DNA of 64,000 bases. It comes from Streptococcus sp. DD12 (GTDB lineage Bacteria > Bacillota > Bacilli > Lactobacillales > Streptococcaceae). How positions within the stretch are numbered: the stretch's first letter is position 1; each line of letters opens with the position of its first letter. A program made the translations under genes and the position numbers. The notes under the pieces were generated by a model. It worked only from the letters and a program-made list of their open reading frames with translations. It ran no database searches and was not told where the DNA came from. Shown piece after piece: positions 19,968 through 30,058 of this stretch. The stretch lies in NCBI RefSeq assembly GCF_001578885.1, contig NZ_KQ969495.1, positions 1,243,372 through 1,307,371 on the forward strand, in the 5' to 3' direction.

Positions 19968-22307
19968 TCAGCTGTTGTCTGGCAAAAGTTGTTTATTCTT
20001 GCGCACACTAATACCTGCCCCCAGAGCAATAAAAGCTACCAGGTAAATTAGCATTAGCATAATGTCTTGACTGACCTGACCGCTCATAGAAATAGTCTCC
20101 CTCAAGGCAGCTACAGAATAGGTCATTGGCAAGTAAGGGCTGATCGTTTGATAAAATTTAGCCGATAGGACAACTGGGTAGGTTCCCCCACTAGATGCCA
20201 GCTGTAAGACGAGTAGAATCAATGCCATAAAGGAACCAATACGATTATTCCAAGAGATGAGGGCCGTTACCAAGGCCATAAAGACTAGACTGGCCAAAAC
20301 AGTCACAAGATAAGTGAGTCCAGCATGGTTTGGTACCAATCCTAACATTCTAACTGCAAAGTAGAGTACTGTAGGCGCAATCACAGCGATAACTCCGTTG
20401 ACAGCTAAACGATGGGATAACCATTCACGGCGTGTCTGTACCATTTTACCAGATGGCAAACTACTGAAAATCATATTAGTTGAAAGAGCCGCAACCATAA
20501 GAGCTACCGACATCATATAAGGTGCCATCCCCACGCCGTTCGTAGCCACTTTATCCTTATCCTTATGACTTGTCTTTACAGGACTAGCAACAGCTTTAGC
20601 ATTATTACCCTTAACTGAGACTAAGTTAACCTGTTTTGCTGCCTGAGCGAGGGCGCTATTCATTTGTCCAGAACCGTCCGCCAAACGCGTCAAACCAGTT
20701 GACAAGGTCTGTCCACCAGTAGCCAATTGTTCTGCTCCTGAGCTCAATTGTTGCGCCCCTGAAACTAGACTTCCAACACCTGTATTTAGTTGACCTGAGT
20801 TAGCAGATAAGGTTGACAAGCCAGAAGAAAGACTTTGCATACCACTGAGCAGGGTGTTATTGGATGCTTGCAATTGATTTGCGCCAGTAGATAGATTTGC
20901 GACACCTGCTGTATAAGTGTTTAACCCGTTTGAAAGCGTTTGACTTCCTGCAGTTAGGGCTTGACTAGCCGCATGTGCTTGCGATAAACCGGTTGACAAA
21001 GTTGTCAAGGCACTACTTGCACCTGGCAGAGCCGTATTCGATGCGGTTGCAATAGCACTCACCCCTGTTTGCACCTGTGTTAAGGCTGTTTGGTAGGCTG
21101 TTACTGACGTAGCAATCGTAGAGACATCTGTCAATATAGCATTTGCCTGTGTTTCGACACTAGACGGTGTGTTAGACAGGGATTGGGTCAAGTCTGCCTG
21201 TTGTTCTGCTGTTAACCCTTGATAGGTCGTAGTGGCTTGCATAGCTGCCAGATAGTTTGACCTGTCTGTAGCTGCTGCGGTTGCAATAGCTGTCGCTTGT
21301 GTCTGAATATCCGCTAGGTAAGAAGAAATATCAGCACTTGCGGTAGCCGACAAGCTTGTATTTAACGATTGGATACTATCATTTAGGCTTGGCAAGCCAG
21401 CTATCAAACTGTTGATTTGTTGACTTTGTTCATCCGTTAAGCTCGTTGCTGACGCTAAGGTTGACAGGTTGCTTGACAAAGTAGACAAACCAGACGTCAA
21501 CGCTGCCGAATTTTGATTTAACTGTGCAGCACCATTTGCGACTGAAGAAACACCAGAAGTGTATTGTCCAAGACCAGTCACAAGCGTTGTTGAACCATTT
21601 GCGGCAGTCCCCACACCTGTAGTATAAGTACCGAGTCCTGTAGCTAAAGTTGACAGTCCATTAGATAGGGTTACACCGCCATTTGCCAGAGTTCCCAAAT
21701 TACTTGACAGCGTCTGACTTCCTGATTGAGCAGTTTGTAAGCCTTCATTTAGCGTAGACGCACCATTGGACAAGCTTGTGAGTCCTGATTGCAATTGTGA
21801 CATACTGCTAAAAACAGCACTGGTATAAGATTGTGTCACATTCTTAGAGAGATTCTCTTTGAGACGTGTCATCGCCGAATCTACCATTTTTGATGCCGTA
21901 AAACTATGTCCCTGAGATGTTTGATAAGTGATGTTCAACTGTTTAGGCTCAGACGTCATCAAACTACTAGCATTTTGAGAAAGGTCCTTTGGTAGGGTTA
22001 CCACCATATAATAGCGGCCATCTGCCAAGCCTTTTACAGCTTTTTTCTCAGACACAAAATGATAGTCTAAAGCTTTAGATTGCTTCATATTAGAGACCAT
22101 ATTTTCTCCAATGGCAAAGGTTTTACCATTAGCAGTAACTGATTTATCCTCGTTAACAATAGCTACGGGCAACTGTTTGATATTTCCGTAAGGATTCCAC
22201 AAGGAACCTAAGAAAAGGACATTGTAAATGGTTGGAATCAAAGCAATCCCTAACATTGTTATCCATAACATTGGTTTTTTTAAAATAACCTTGAGTTCTT
22301 CAAGCAT
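19968..22307 (-). CDS. YhgE/Pip family membrane protein
   Basis: 779 residues. The N-terminal membrane segment (about 13-33) and the following extracytoplasmic domain match the YhgE/Pip N-domain (FLGSLWNPYGNIKQLPVAIVNED). The long middle region (about 170-565) is built of many repeats of the form L-S/A-x-G-x-x-x-L, predicted as coiled coil. Five or more membrane segments of ABC-2/DUF3533 type end the protein. Relatives include the Lactococcus phage infection protein Pip and type VII secretion-associated proteins. The divergent tetR gene is its likely regulator. Confidence 0.9.
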   Translation of the reverse strand: MLEELKVILKKPMLWITMLGIALIPTIYNVLFLGSLWNPYGNIKQLPVAIVNEDKSVTANGKTFAIGENMVSNMKQSKALDYHFVSEKKAVKGLADGRYYMVVTLPKDLSQNASSLMTSEPKQLNITYQTSQGHSFTASKMVDSAMTRLKENLSKNVTQSYTSAVFSSMSQLQSGLTSLSNGASTLNEGLQTAQSGSQTLSSNLGTLANGGVTLSNGLSTLATGLGTYTTGVGTAANGSTTLVTGLGQYTSGVSSVANGAAQLNQNSAALTSGLSTLSSNLSTLASATSLTDEQSQQINSLIAGLPSLNDSIQSLNTSLSATASADISSYLADIQTQATAIATAAATDRSNYLAAMQATTTYQGLTAEQQADLTQSLSNTPSSVETQANAILTDVSTIATSVTAYQTALTQVQTGVSAIATASNTALPGASSALTTLSTGLSQAHAASQALTAGSQTLSNGLNTYTAGVANLSTGANQLQASNNTLLSGMQSLSSGLSTLSANSGQLNTGVGSLVSGAQQLSSGAEQLATGGQTLSTGLTRLADGSGQMNSALAQAAKQVNLVSVKGNNAKAVASPVKTSHKDKDKVATNGVGMAPYMMSVALMVAALSTNMIFSSLPSGKMVQTRREWLSHRLAVNGVIAVIAPTVLYFAVRMLGLVPNHAGLTYLVTVLASLVFMALVTALISWNNRIGSFMALILLVLQLASSGGTYPVVLSAKFYQTISPYLPMTYSVAALRETISMSGQVSQDIMLMLIYLVAFIALGAGISVRKNKQLLPDNS

Positions 22308-22358
22308 GATTAAAGTTCCTTCTTCACTAAATTCTTGTTATAATGAGTCATACGTTCT

Positions 22359-22394
22359 ATTATAGTCAAATTTAAGTGCAATACAAGCTGTATT
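22359..22394 (-). promoter_or_regulatory. yhgE promoter with candidate TetR operator
   Basis: Minus-strand -35 TTGTAT (22381-22386), 16-nt spacer, -10 TATAAT (22359-22364). The inverted repeat AATACA-AGC-TGTATT (22380-22394) overlaps the -35, with imperfect extensions on both sides. Its place in the divergent spacer fits binding by the adjacent TetR protein. Confidence 0.5.
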
Positions 22395-22444
22395 TTCACA
22401 AATTTGACAGAACTTAACAATGTGTAAAGAGGAAGGCTTATCTC

Positions 22445-22987
22445 ATGAAATACAATGCAAGGTCTGTCAAAACTAAGCAGGCGATTGAATCTGCTATGGT
22501 CAAATTACTAACTCAAAAAGACTTTAATGCCATTACAACAACTGAACTCGCTAAGGAAGCCGGTCTGACACGTCAGGGATTTTATCTTCATTACCAAGAT
22601 AAATATGACATGATTCAGTCCTACCAGGAAGAGCGCTTTAACTATCTAGAAGAGTTACTCCGTGAAACTGATGTTGAAAATTTTCGTCAAGCTTTAGTAA
22701 AAATTTTCGACTTTCTCAGTCAGGATCAGCTTTTTGCTGCCCTTATATTGGAAAATGGCTCTCATGAGATGCATGTTTTTCTCCGCAACAAACTAAAATT
22801 ATTTATCGATGAGCGTTTACAGCAACTGTCGACAACCCCCATGGCACCGATTGAAAAAGTTTACACCTCTACCTACCTCTCGCATGCCTATTTTGGCATT
22901 TATCAAACTTGGGTAGCTCAAGGAAAAAAAGAAAGCTCAACAGACATGACCGACTATATATTGAGTCATATCACCATTAATGTATAA
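22445..22987 (+). CDS. TetR family transcriptional regulator
   Basis: 180 residues. The N-terminal helix-turn-helix lies at about 25-52 (ITTTELAKEAGLTRQGFYLHYQDK). The C-terminal domain is of the TetR_C type seen in regulators divergent from YhgE/Pip genes. RBS GAGGAAGG. The 137-nt spacer to yhgE holds a palindrome, so local repression of yhgE is the simplest model. Ligand unknown. Confidence 0.92.
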   Translation: MKYNARSVKTKQAIESAMVKLLTQKDFNAITTTELAKEAGLTRQGFYLHYQDKYDMIQSYQEERFNYLEELLRETDVENFRQALVKIFDFLSQDQLFAALILENGSHEMHVFLRNKLKLFIDERLQQLSTTPMAPIEKVYTSTYLSHAYFGIYQTWVAQGKKESSTDMTDYILSHITINV

Positions 22988-23019
22988 AAAAAGCTTTGGA
23001 CAAGTGTCCAAAGCTTTTT
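22986..23019. terminator. Bidirectional terminator tetR / rpsD
   Basis: Stem of about 13 bp around AAGCTTTGGAC, flanked by A's and T's, between convergent genes. Confidence 0.88.
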
Positions 23020-23029
23020 AAATGAAATC

Positions 23030-23641
23030 TTAGAGCATTTTGTTGTAGTATTCAACGATAAGTGCTTCATTGATTTCTGGGTTGATTTCATCACGTTCTG
23101 GCAAACGTGTCAATGAACCTTCTAATTTTTCAGCATCAAATGATACGAATGCTGGGCGTCCAACAGTTGCTTCAACTGCTTCAAGAATTGCTGGAACTTT
23201 TGCAGATTTTTCACGAACTGAGATAACTTGTCCAACTTCAACGCGGAATGATGGGATATCAACACGTTTTCCATCAACAAGGATGTGTCCGTGGTTTACA
23301 AATTGACGTGCTTGACGACGCGTTGTTGCCAATCCAAGACGGTAGACAACGTTATCCAAACGTTGTTCCAAAAGTACCATAAAGTTGAAACCAAGTGTTC
23401 CGCCTTTAATTTTTGTTGCTTGAACAAACAAGTTACGGAATTGTTTTTCACCTAAACCGTAAGTGAAACGTAGTTTTTGTTTTTCAGCCAATTGCAAACC
23501 GTATTCAGAAAGTTTGCTGCGGTTGTTTGGTCCATGTTGACCTGGCACGTAGTTACGACGAGCAAGTTCTTTACCAGTTCCTGTAAGGGAAAGTCCCAAA
23601 CGGCGAGATTGTTTCCATGATGGTCCAGTGTAACGTGACAT
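23030..23641 (-). CDS. rpsD: 30S ribosomal protein S4
   Basis: 203 residues. Begins [20 protein letters not shown] and has the S4 RNA-binding domain at about 93-155 ([27 protein letters not shown]). No zinc ligands are present. It is a primary 16S-binding protein and, in Firmicutes, a repressor of its own mRNA. A structured leader of about 150 nt lies upstream. Confidence 0.98.
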   Translation of the reverse strand: MSRYTGPSWKQSRRLGLSLTGTGKELARRNYVPGQHGPNNRSKLSEYGLQLAEKQKLRFTYGLGEKQFRNLFVQATKIKGGTLGFNFMVLLEQRLDNVVYRLGLATTRRQARQFVNHGHILVDGKRVDIPSFRVEVGQVISVREKSAKVPAILEAVEATVGRPAFVSFDAEKLEGSLTRLPERDEINPEINEALIVEYYNKML

Positions 23642-23793
23642 TTAAATGTCCTCCTAAAAATAATATGGGTGGAAAATAGTCACTTAGAACATCCTAGTTC
23701 GTGCAGAGTATCTTCGCCTAAACAGCAAAGGTTACTATTAGAAATAATACCCTGTTGACGAGCTCCATATGTTCCTGCTGATATTTCACACAA
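23642..23793 (-). ncRNA. rpsD 5' leader, probable S4 autoregulatory RNA
   Basis: About 150 nt between the promoter and the ATG. One clear hairpin of about 10 bp pairs GGUAUUAUU with AAUAGUAACC-type arms (around 23732-23754), and the RBS AGGAGGAC is at the end. Autoregulation by S4 is known for Bacillus rpsD. The match to that leader structure is inferred, not tested. Confidence 0.5.
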
Positions 23794-23798
23794 GCTCT

Positions 23799-23827
23799 AT
23801 TTTATCATTAAAATGTTGTACTGTAAA
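23799..23827 (-). promoter_or_regulatory. rpsD promoter
   Basis: Minus-strand TTTACA (23822-23827), 17-nt spacer, TAAAAT (23799-23804). Confidence 0.7.
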
Positions 23828-23833
23828 GACTTT

Positions 23834-24106
23834 TTAGTCAAAGTAATGAATCAAAGTCTTTTCAGTCAAGATATCTGAGTAGGTGAAAGATTCCACGTAA
23901 GAAGATTGCGCAACACCGTCTTTTCCAACGTGGTCATTGAACTCGACAATGAACAAAGATGGATAAACTTCAATAAGTTTTCCAATTTTATTCCGCTGAC
24001 GTTTTCGTCCATTTTCCAAAGTCAGTTCAACCTCTTGGCCCTCATGGGCTTTAACATCATCTTTAATTTTTTTCATTTTTGCAACATCTGCAAATACATC
24101 ACTCAT
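23834..24106 (-). CDS. veg: Veg family protein (DUF1021)
   Basis: 90 residues with the typical VELTLENGRKRQRNKIGKL and PSLFIVEF core. In Bacillus, Veg affects biofilm matrix gene expression; the biochemical role is unclear. It lies 10 nt after dnaB on the same strand, at the end of the gdpP-rplI-dnaB-veg run. Confidence 0.9.
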   Translation of the reverse strand: MSDVFADVAKMKKIKDDVKAHEGQEVELTLENGRKRQRNKIGKLIEVYPSLFIVEFNDHVGKDGVAQSSYVESFTYSDILTEKTLIHYFD

Positions 24107-24116
24107 TTATGTCTCC

Positions 24117-25487
24117 TTATTCCTCTCGCATCGAGATACTTGAAAATTTATTATATTCTTTCTGGAAAAGTAGTTTGACTGTTCCACGCGCTCCGCTACG
24201 GTTTTTTTCGATAATGACTTCGACGGTATTATCCACAAAACCATCAGGCTGATTTTGGTCGCCATCTTCACGATCGTAGTAATCATCACGATAAAGAAAG
24301 GCAACGATATCTGCATCCTGCTCAATCGAACCGGATTCACGAATATCAGATAGCACAGGCCGTTTATCCTGACGTTGCTCTACACCACGTGATAACTGAC
24401 TTAGCGCAATAACTGGAACTTTTAAATCTTTGGCTAATATTTTTAATTGTCGGGAAATTTCAGAAACTTCTTGCTGGCGATTTTCACGACCAGTCCCTTG
24501 AATCAATTGTAAATAGTCAATAACAATCAATCCTAACCCACCTTGTTCGGCAACCTCTTGGGCTAGTCGACGGGAACGTGCTCTGATTTCTGTAATCCGA
24601 ATACCGGCGGTATCATCTATGTAAATAGGGGCTCTTGCCAAAGTTCCCTGTGCAATCATGTAGGAATTCCATTCCTCATCAGTCAGGTGTCCTGTTCGCA
24701 TGTTATGCGCATCAATCATCCCTTCTGAGGCCATCAAACGATTAACTAAGCTTTCTGCCCCCATCTCTAGAGAAAAGATAGCAACCGGCTTTTGACTTTG
24801 CGTACCAACGTTCTGAGCGATATTCAAAGCGAAGGCTGTTTTCCCCACGGCTGGACGAGCTGCTAAAATGATTAACTCTTCCTCATGCAAACCAGTTGTC
24901 ATCTGGTCTAAAGCCTGGTAGCCAGTTGAAACCCCTGTGACATCTGAGGTTTGCCGAGCACGTTCTTCTAACTCTTCAAAATTGATACGCAAGACATCTG
25001 AAATTTTACGAAAACCACTACGATTACTGTGTTCACTGACATCAATCAGAGATTTTTCAGCTGCAGCAATAATTTCATCAGACGTTCGACTGCCTTCGTA
25101 AGCTTCTTGGACACGGTCTGTCAGGCTTTGGATTACCTTTCGAAGCATGGATTTTTCAGCAACTATTTTGGCGTAGTACTCCGCATTGGCAGAATGTGGC
25201 ACGCTTTCGACCAAGTCAGCCAAGTAACTGATGCCACCAATGTTTGCTAAATCCCCTTGACTGTCCAAAAGACTGCGCACTGTCGTAACATCAATGGCCT
25301 CACGTGCATCACCAAGATCAACCATTGCCTTAAAAATCACACGGTTTGCATACTTATAAAAATCTTCCGGTTCAACAAACTCACGAATATCAATAAGCTT
25401 GTCAGGGGAAATAAAGACAGCCCCCAAGACTGCTGCTTCAGCTAGCTCGTCTTTGGGAGGCAATCGTAATTCTTGTGATTCTGGCAT
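24117..25487 (-). CDS. dnaB: Replicative DNA helicase DnaB
   Basis: 456 residues. The N-terminal DnaB domain (about 8-110) and the RecA-like motor are present: Walker A ARPAVGKTA near 208-216, Walker B LIVIDYLQLI, and DIRESGSIEQDADIV. This is the fork helicase (often called dnaC in Gram-positives). It follows rplI by 11 nt, the common rplI-dnaB arrangement. Confidence 0.97.
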   Translation of the reverse strand: MPESQELRLPPKDELAEAAVLGAVFISPDKLIDIREFVEPEDFYKYANRVIFKAMVDLGDAREAIDVTTVRSLLDSQGDLANIGGISYLADLVESVPHSANAEYYAKIVAEKSMLRKVIQSLTDRVQEAYEGSRTSDEIIAAAEKSLIDVSEHSNRSGFRKISDVLRINFEELEERARQTSDVTGVSTGYQALDQMTTGLHEEELIILAARPAVGKTAFALNIAQNVGTQSQKPVAIFSLEMGAESLVNRLMASEGMIDAHNMRTGHLTDEEWNSYMIAQGTLARAPIYIDDTAGIRITEIRARSRRLAQEVAEQGGLGLIVIDYLQLIQGTGRENRQQEVSEISRQLKILAKDLKVPVIALSQLSRGVEQRQDKRPVLSDIRESGSIEQDADIVAFLYRDDYYDREDGDQNQPDGFVDNTVEVIIEKNRSGARGTVKLLFQKEYNKFSSISMREE

Positions 25488-25498
25488 GACTAACCCTC

Positions 25499-25952
25499 TT
25501 AGGCTTGGTTAATGTAGAGCGAAATTGTCGCCTGAACATCCTTATGCAATTTTACAGGCACTTCTACGCTACCTACTGCACGAATTTGATGGTCAAGAAT
25601 GATATGGCGTTTATCCACCTTAATGGCAAATTGTTTTTGCAACTCATCTGCAATTTTCTTGGCTGTAATTGAACCAAAGGTTCGGCCGTCTGGTCCTACT
25701 TTTTCAGTAAACTTCACGACAGTTTTCTCATCTTCTAAAACAGCCTTGAGAGATTGAGCCTCAGCTAAAAGTGCTGCTTGGGCTTTTTCTTCTGATTTTT
25801 GTTTACCTTTTAACTCATTGACGGCTTGACTAGTTGCTTCTTTAGCCAAGTTTTTTTTCAACAGAAAGTTTTGTGCATAACCAGTGGGAACCTCTTTGAT
25901 TTCCCCTTTTTTCCCTTTACCTTTAACATCTTGTAAAAAAAATGACTTTCAT
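25499..25952 (-). pseudogene. rplI: 50S ribosomal protein L9, frame broken by one base
   Basis: The true start is ATG at 25952, overlapping the gdpP stop as ATGA. It reads M-K-V-I-F-F and then stops within 10 codons, because the T-run (A-run 25935-25942 on the plus strand) has 8 bases where 7 are needed. With one T removed the frame reads [20 protein letters not shown] and joins the rest of L9, giving 150 residues, the normal length. As sequenced, only a 120-residue piece is open from a TTG at 25861, lacking the rRNA-binding N-domain. Sequencing error, true mutation or slippage cannot be told apart here. Confidence 0.85.
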
Positions 25953-27945
25953 TCGTTATTTCCTTCCTCTGTGATTAAATTTTCTTTAATTAGTGCGATT
26001 AATTCGGTTGACACCTCAGCGACAGTTTTACCCGTTACCTGACAAGCTGCCAGATTAAAGTGACCACCGCCACCCATACGCTCCATAATCCGTTGAACAT
26101 TAATATCACCTTGACTGCGGGCAGAAACCGCCACACGGCCATCTGGTAAGCAAACGACCACAAATGTCGCAGAAATACCATTCATTGCCAAGATGGTATC
26201 CGCAGCCTTACTTGCTAACACATTAGAGTATACAACACCCTGTGCACCAGCAGCGACAACGACATCAGGTAGCACTTTTTTTCCAGCTAAGATGAGCTCA
26301 TTGACTTGCCGGTATTCTTCGTAATCAACAGCCAATATTCGTTGAATAATCGTACTGTCGCTCCCTTTTGAACGTAAGTAGCTGGCCACGTCAAAGGTTC
26401 GGCTGGTCACACTGCTTGTGAAATTCTTCGTATCTAGCATCATCCCAGCCATCAAGATACTGGCCTGCATACGACTCAAGCTATTGCTCCCATTTTGAAA
26501 TTGAAGTAATTCCGTTACCAATTCACTTGCTGAACTAGCCCCACTCTCTATAAAGGAAATGGCTGCGTTATCTGGGAAGTCTTCGTCCCTACGGTGGTGA
26601 TCAATGACAACAACCTCTGAAAAGCGCTGATAAAACTCTTTGGAAAGAGTCAAACTAATTTTAGAATGGTCAACCATAATCAACAAGGAATTAGGTGTGA
26701 TTTCTAAACTAGCCTGTCCTAAGGTTAACATTTGCGTTTTTCCATCTTCTCGCAAACGGAGCATCGCACGTACAATATCAGGATTCATCTGACTGTCATC
26801 ATAGACCACATAGGCATTATCAATCACATTACTTGCAAATAGTTGCATACCAACAGATGCACCAAGTGCGTCCATATCAATATTGCGGTGACCCACTACA
26901 AATACACGATCACTCGAGCGAATCTTATCAGAAATAGCTGTCATCATTGCCCGCGTCCGCGTCCGTGACCGTTTAATGGTTGAGGCTGAGCCTCCACCGA
27001 AATATTGGGCCTCAGCAAATTCAACATCTTCTTTGACAATGGCCTGGTCACCACCACGAACCAGGGCAAAGTTGAGATTTTGAAGAGCCACTTGTCCGAT
27101 ATTATCAAAATGAGATTCCCCATAGGAAATCCCCATACTCAATGTTAGGGGCAACTGATTTTCTTGTGTAATGCGTTTGAACTCTTCTAATACAGGAAAT
27201 TTCTGCTCAATGAGTTTTTTTAGAACAGCGTAATTTGTAAAGAAGTAAAAACGGTCTGTGTCTATACGCCGGTAAAAAATGTGGTAGCGTTTTGTGAAAT
27301 TTGATATTGCACTGACAATAATGCTATTTAGGCTGGTAACATCTAAGTCTGAACGCCCATCTAAAGCATCATCGTAGTTGTCAATTGAAATGACACCGAT
27401 GACTGGTTTCATATCCAAATTAGATAGACTATCTGTTGTTTCTACCGCAGCATCAAAGAAATAAAACATACCACTAGCGTCGTCAAGGTAGGAGGTATAT
27501 TTTCTATCATCGATAAACAATCGGTGATTTTTATTGCCATCATTTTGCTCTGCTAACACTTGTTTGACAAGCTCAGCATTGAAAAAACCGTCTTCGTTCG
27601 AAAAAACAAGTTCTGCGTAAGGATTATACCAAACGATATGTCCCGTGCTAGGTTCAAAATGGATGACACCCACTGGCATCTTGTCTAAAAGAGACACCAA
27701 ATCATCTGCTTGCTTCTTGTCAACGACAGGCTGTCGCATCTCTTTGGTTTCTGATAATTGCTCTTTGGTCAACTCTCTATCCATCCCTTGATAGTAGTTT
27801 AAAGCCACCATTGCAATTAAAACCAAAAAATACAGAGCAACTGCAAAGCCCTCGAGTTGGAAACTTGCAGGACTAAGGCTAACAAGCCAAAAAAGATTAG
27901 TGCCAGCAACAAGGTCTGAAATGCTGTAAACTGAATTTTTCTCAT
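25949..27945 (-). pseudogene. gdpP: c-di-AMP phosphodiesterase GdpP, frame broken near the N-terminus
   Basis: An ATG at 27945 with RBS AGAGG starts MRKIQFTAFQTLLLALIFFG, the first membrane segment, then stops after about 42 codons. The second membrane segment (GFAVALYFLVLIAMVALNYY) and the rest are one frame over. One extra G in the G-run at 27849-27851 joins them into about 665 residues, the usual size. The long frame (625 residues from a TTG at 27826) contains a PAS-like domain, a degenerate GGDEF, and DHH/DHHA1 with GHRNIDMDALG and VVIDHHRRDE. If real, the change removes the first membrane anchor; internal initiation could still make active protein. It hydrolyses c-di-AMP to pApA. Confidence 0.8.
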
Positions 27946-27966
27946 ATATAAAACCTCTGCCTGCCG

Positions 27967-27975
27967 ATTATACCA
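27967..27975 (-). promoter_or_regulatory. Extended -10 for gdpP-rplI-dnaB-veg
   Basis: Minus-strand TG-G-TATAAT, immediately after the mnmG terminator. No good -35. Confidence 0.5.
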
Positions 27976-27977
27976 TA

Positions 27978-28002
27978 AAAAGCCCTAAAAGGATAGGGCT
28001 TT
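27978..28002 (-). terminator. mnmG terminator
   Basis: 9-bp stem AAAGCCCTA/TAGGGCTTT with a 6-nt loop and a T-run on the minus strand. Confidence 0.8.
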
Positions 28003-28012
28003 CCTGATTTCT

Positions 28013-29908
28013 CTAGCCTTTACGAGCCTTGTTATAGCCTTCCAGATAAACCATCAAAATAGAAATATCTGCTGGGTTGACACCTGATATACGGCTAGCT
28101 TGTCCAATCGTTTCTGGATTTATCTGTTTAAACTTTTGGCGCGCCTCTGTTGCAATAGAATCAATGGCATCCCAATCTATCGTTGAAGGGATCCGTTTTT
28201 CTTCCATACGTTTCATCTTAGCCACTTGATCTAAGGCCTTATTGATGTAACCTTCGTATTTCACTTCTGTTTCTATCAGTTCGATCACCTTACTGTCCAA
28301 ATCTTCCGCTGCTGGACCGATAAAGTTGACAATATCTTGATAATGCATCTCAGGTCGACGTAACATCTCCTTGGCAGTTAATGCATCTGTCAAAGGCTTA
28401 AAACCGTATGCTTCGACCCGTTTATTCGTGTCTTTCGTTGGTTTGATTTTTATTTTTTCTAAGCGTGTCAACTCATTGTCAATCTGTGCTTTACGAATTT
28501 GGAAAGCTTGGTAACGTTCATCGTCAACAAGACCAACCCGTCGTCCAATCTCTGTTAGACGCAAATCTGCATTATCGTGCCGTAAAATCAGTCGATATTC
28601 TGCACGGCTAGTCAATAAACGATAAGGCTCCAAAGTCCCTTTGGTCACTAAATCATCAATCATGACACCAATGTAGGCATCACTGCGTTTTAAGATTAAC
28701 TCTTCCTCCCCTTTAACCTTACGCGCAGCATTGATACCTGCTACAAGACCTTGACCAGCCGCCTCTTCATAACCAGATGTCCCATTTGTCTGACCTGCTG
28801 TAAAGAGACCTGATATTTTTTTCGTTTCAAGTGTTGCACGCAACTGATGTGGCAGGACAATATCATATTCTATCGCATAGCCCGTCCGCATCATTTCAGC
28901 TTTTTCCAATCCTTTGATGGAATGAATCAGGGTCTTCTGAACATCTTCGGGTAATGAGGTGGATAGCCCCTGAACATAAACTTCTTCCGTATGACGTCCT
29001 TCGGGCTCTAAAAACAGCTGATGACGGTTTTTATCTGAAAAACGAACAATTTTATCTTCTATTGATGGGCAATAACGTGGACCAACTCCCTTTACAATAC
29101 CTGTAAACATCGGGGCACGATCCAAATTATTTTTGATAATATCGTGACTTTCCTCATTGGTATAGGTCAACCAACAAGGAACTTGGTCTTGAAGGTAGTC
29201 TTCATCCTTGGACAAAAATGAAAAATGGTTGGGTTGACTGTCACCTGGCTGAATTTCTGTTTCTTCATAGTTGATGGATGAAGCCTTGACTCGAGGAGGA
29301 GTACCAGTTTTAAAACGACCAATTTCTAGTCCTAACTCCTTAAGATTTTCGGCTAATCCAACAGAGGCCAGACTGTTATTCGGCCCTGATGAATATTTCA
29401 AATCCCCTAAAATAATTTCACCCCTTAAGGCAGTTCCCGTTGTGACAATGACCGCTTTAGCAGAAAAACGCTGATTTGTTGCAGTCCGAACACCTATCAC
29501 TTTGCCATCTTCAACTAAAATTTCTTCAATCATTGACTGGCGCAAGGTTAGATTTTCTTGCTTTTCTACCGTTTGTTTCATCGTTTGGGCATACAAAGCT
29601 TTATCAGCCTGTGCTCGTAAGGCTCGTACTGCAGGACCCTTTCCCGTATTTAACATCTTCATCTGGATGTAAGTTTTGTCAATGTTACGGCCCATCTCAC
29701 CGCCTAGAGCGTCGATTTCACGAACGACAATCCCTTTAGCTGAACCACCGATTGAAGGATTACAGGGCATAAATGCTAACATTTCAAGATTAATGGTGGC
29801 TAAAAGGGTCTTACAGCCCATACGACTGGCTGCCAAACTCGCTTCGACTCCAGCATGGCCAGCTCCAATGACGATAACATCATAGTCTTCTGTAAATACT
29901 TGTGTCAT
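28013..29908 (-). CDS. mnmG: tRNA uridine-5-carboxymethylaminomethyl(34) synthesis enzyme MnmG
   Basis: 631 residues. FAD-binding [12 protein letters not shown] at 11-22, the GidA signatures [15 protein letters not shown] and [16 protein letters not shown], and a helical C-terminal domain that contacts MnmE. It modifies wobble U34 of tRNAs with MnmE. A promoter with a palindromic spacer lies about 110 nt upstream. Confidence 0.97.
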   Translation of the reverse strand: MTQVFTEDYDVIVIGAGHAGVEASLAASRMGCKTLLATINLEMLAFMPCNPSIGGSAKGIVVREIDALGGEMGRNIDKTYIQMKMLNTGKGPAVRALRAQADKALYAQTMKQTVEKQENLTLRQSMIEEILVEDGKVIGVRTATNQRFSAKAVIVTTGTALRGEIILGDLKYSSGPNNSLASVGLAENLKELGLEIGRFKTGTPPRVKASSINYEETEIQPGDSQPNHFSFLSKDEDYLQDQVPCWLTYTNEESHDIIKNNLDRAPMFTGIVKGVGPRYCPSIEDKIVRFSDKNRHQLFLEPEGRHTEEVYVQGLSTSLPEDVQKTLIHSIKGLEKAEMMRTGYAIEYDIVLPHQLRATLETKKISGLFTAGQTNGTSGYEEAAGQGLVAGINAARKVKGEEELILKRSDAYIGVMIDDLVTKGTLEPYRLLTSRAEYRLILRHDNADLRLTEIGRRVGLVDDERYQAFQIRKAQIDNELTRLEKIKIKPTKDTNKRVEAYGFKPLTDALTAKEMLRRPEMHYQDIVNFIGPAAEDLDSKVIELIETEVKYEGYINKALDQVAKMKRMEEKRIPSTIDWDAIDSIATEARQKFKQINPETIGQASRISGVNPADISILMVYLEGYNKARKG

Positions 29909-30019
29909 TTTCTCTCCTTAAAACACAAAAATAGCCAAATCTCTTGAAAATGCAAGCCAAAAAGACCTACAATTTCCATGAGCTTTGACCATCATTTCAT
30001 TGTATTATTCTTGATTACT

Positions 30020-30047
30020 AGTTTAGCAAATTTTTGCTAACTGTCAA
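30020..30047 (-). promoter_or_regulatory. mnmG promoter with a palindrome between -35 and -10
   Basis: Minus-strand TTGACA (30042-30047), 16-nt spacer, TAAACT (30020-30025). The palindrome TTAGCAAAAATTTGCTAA (30023-30040) fills the spacer, as expected of a repressor operator. It has no T-tail, so it is not a good terminator for marC. Confidence 0.5.
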
Positions 30048-30058
30048 CTCATTCTCAC

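Noticed and set aside
30023..30040. Palindrome after marC as a terminator
   Set aside because: There is no T-run on either strand, and it sits exactly between a -35 and a -10, so it is better read as part of the mnmG promoter.
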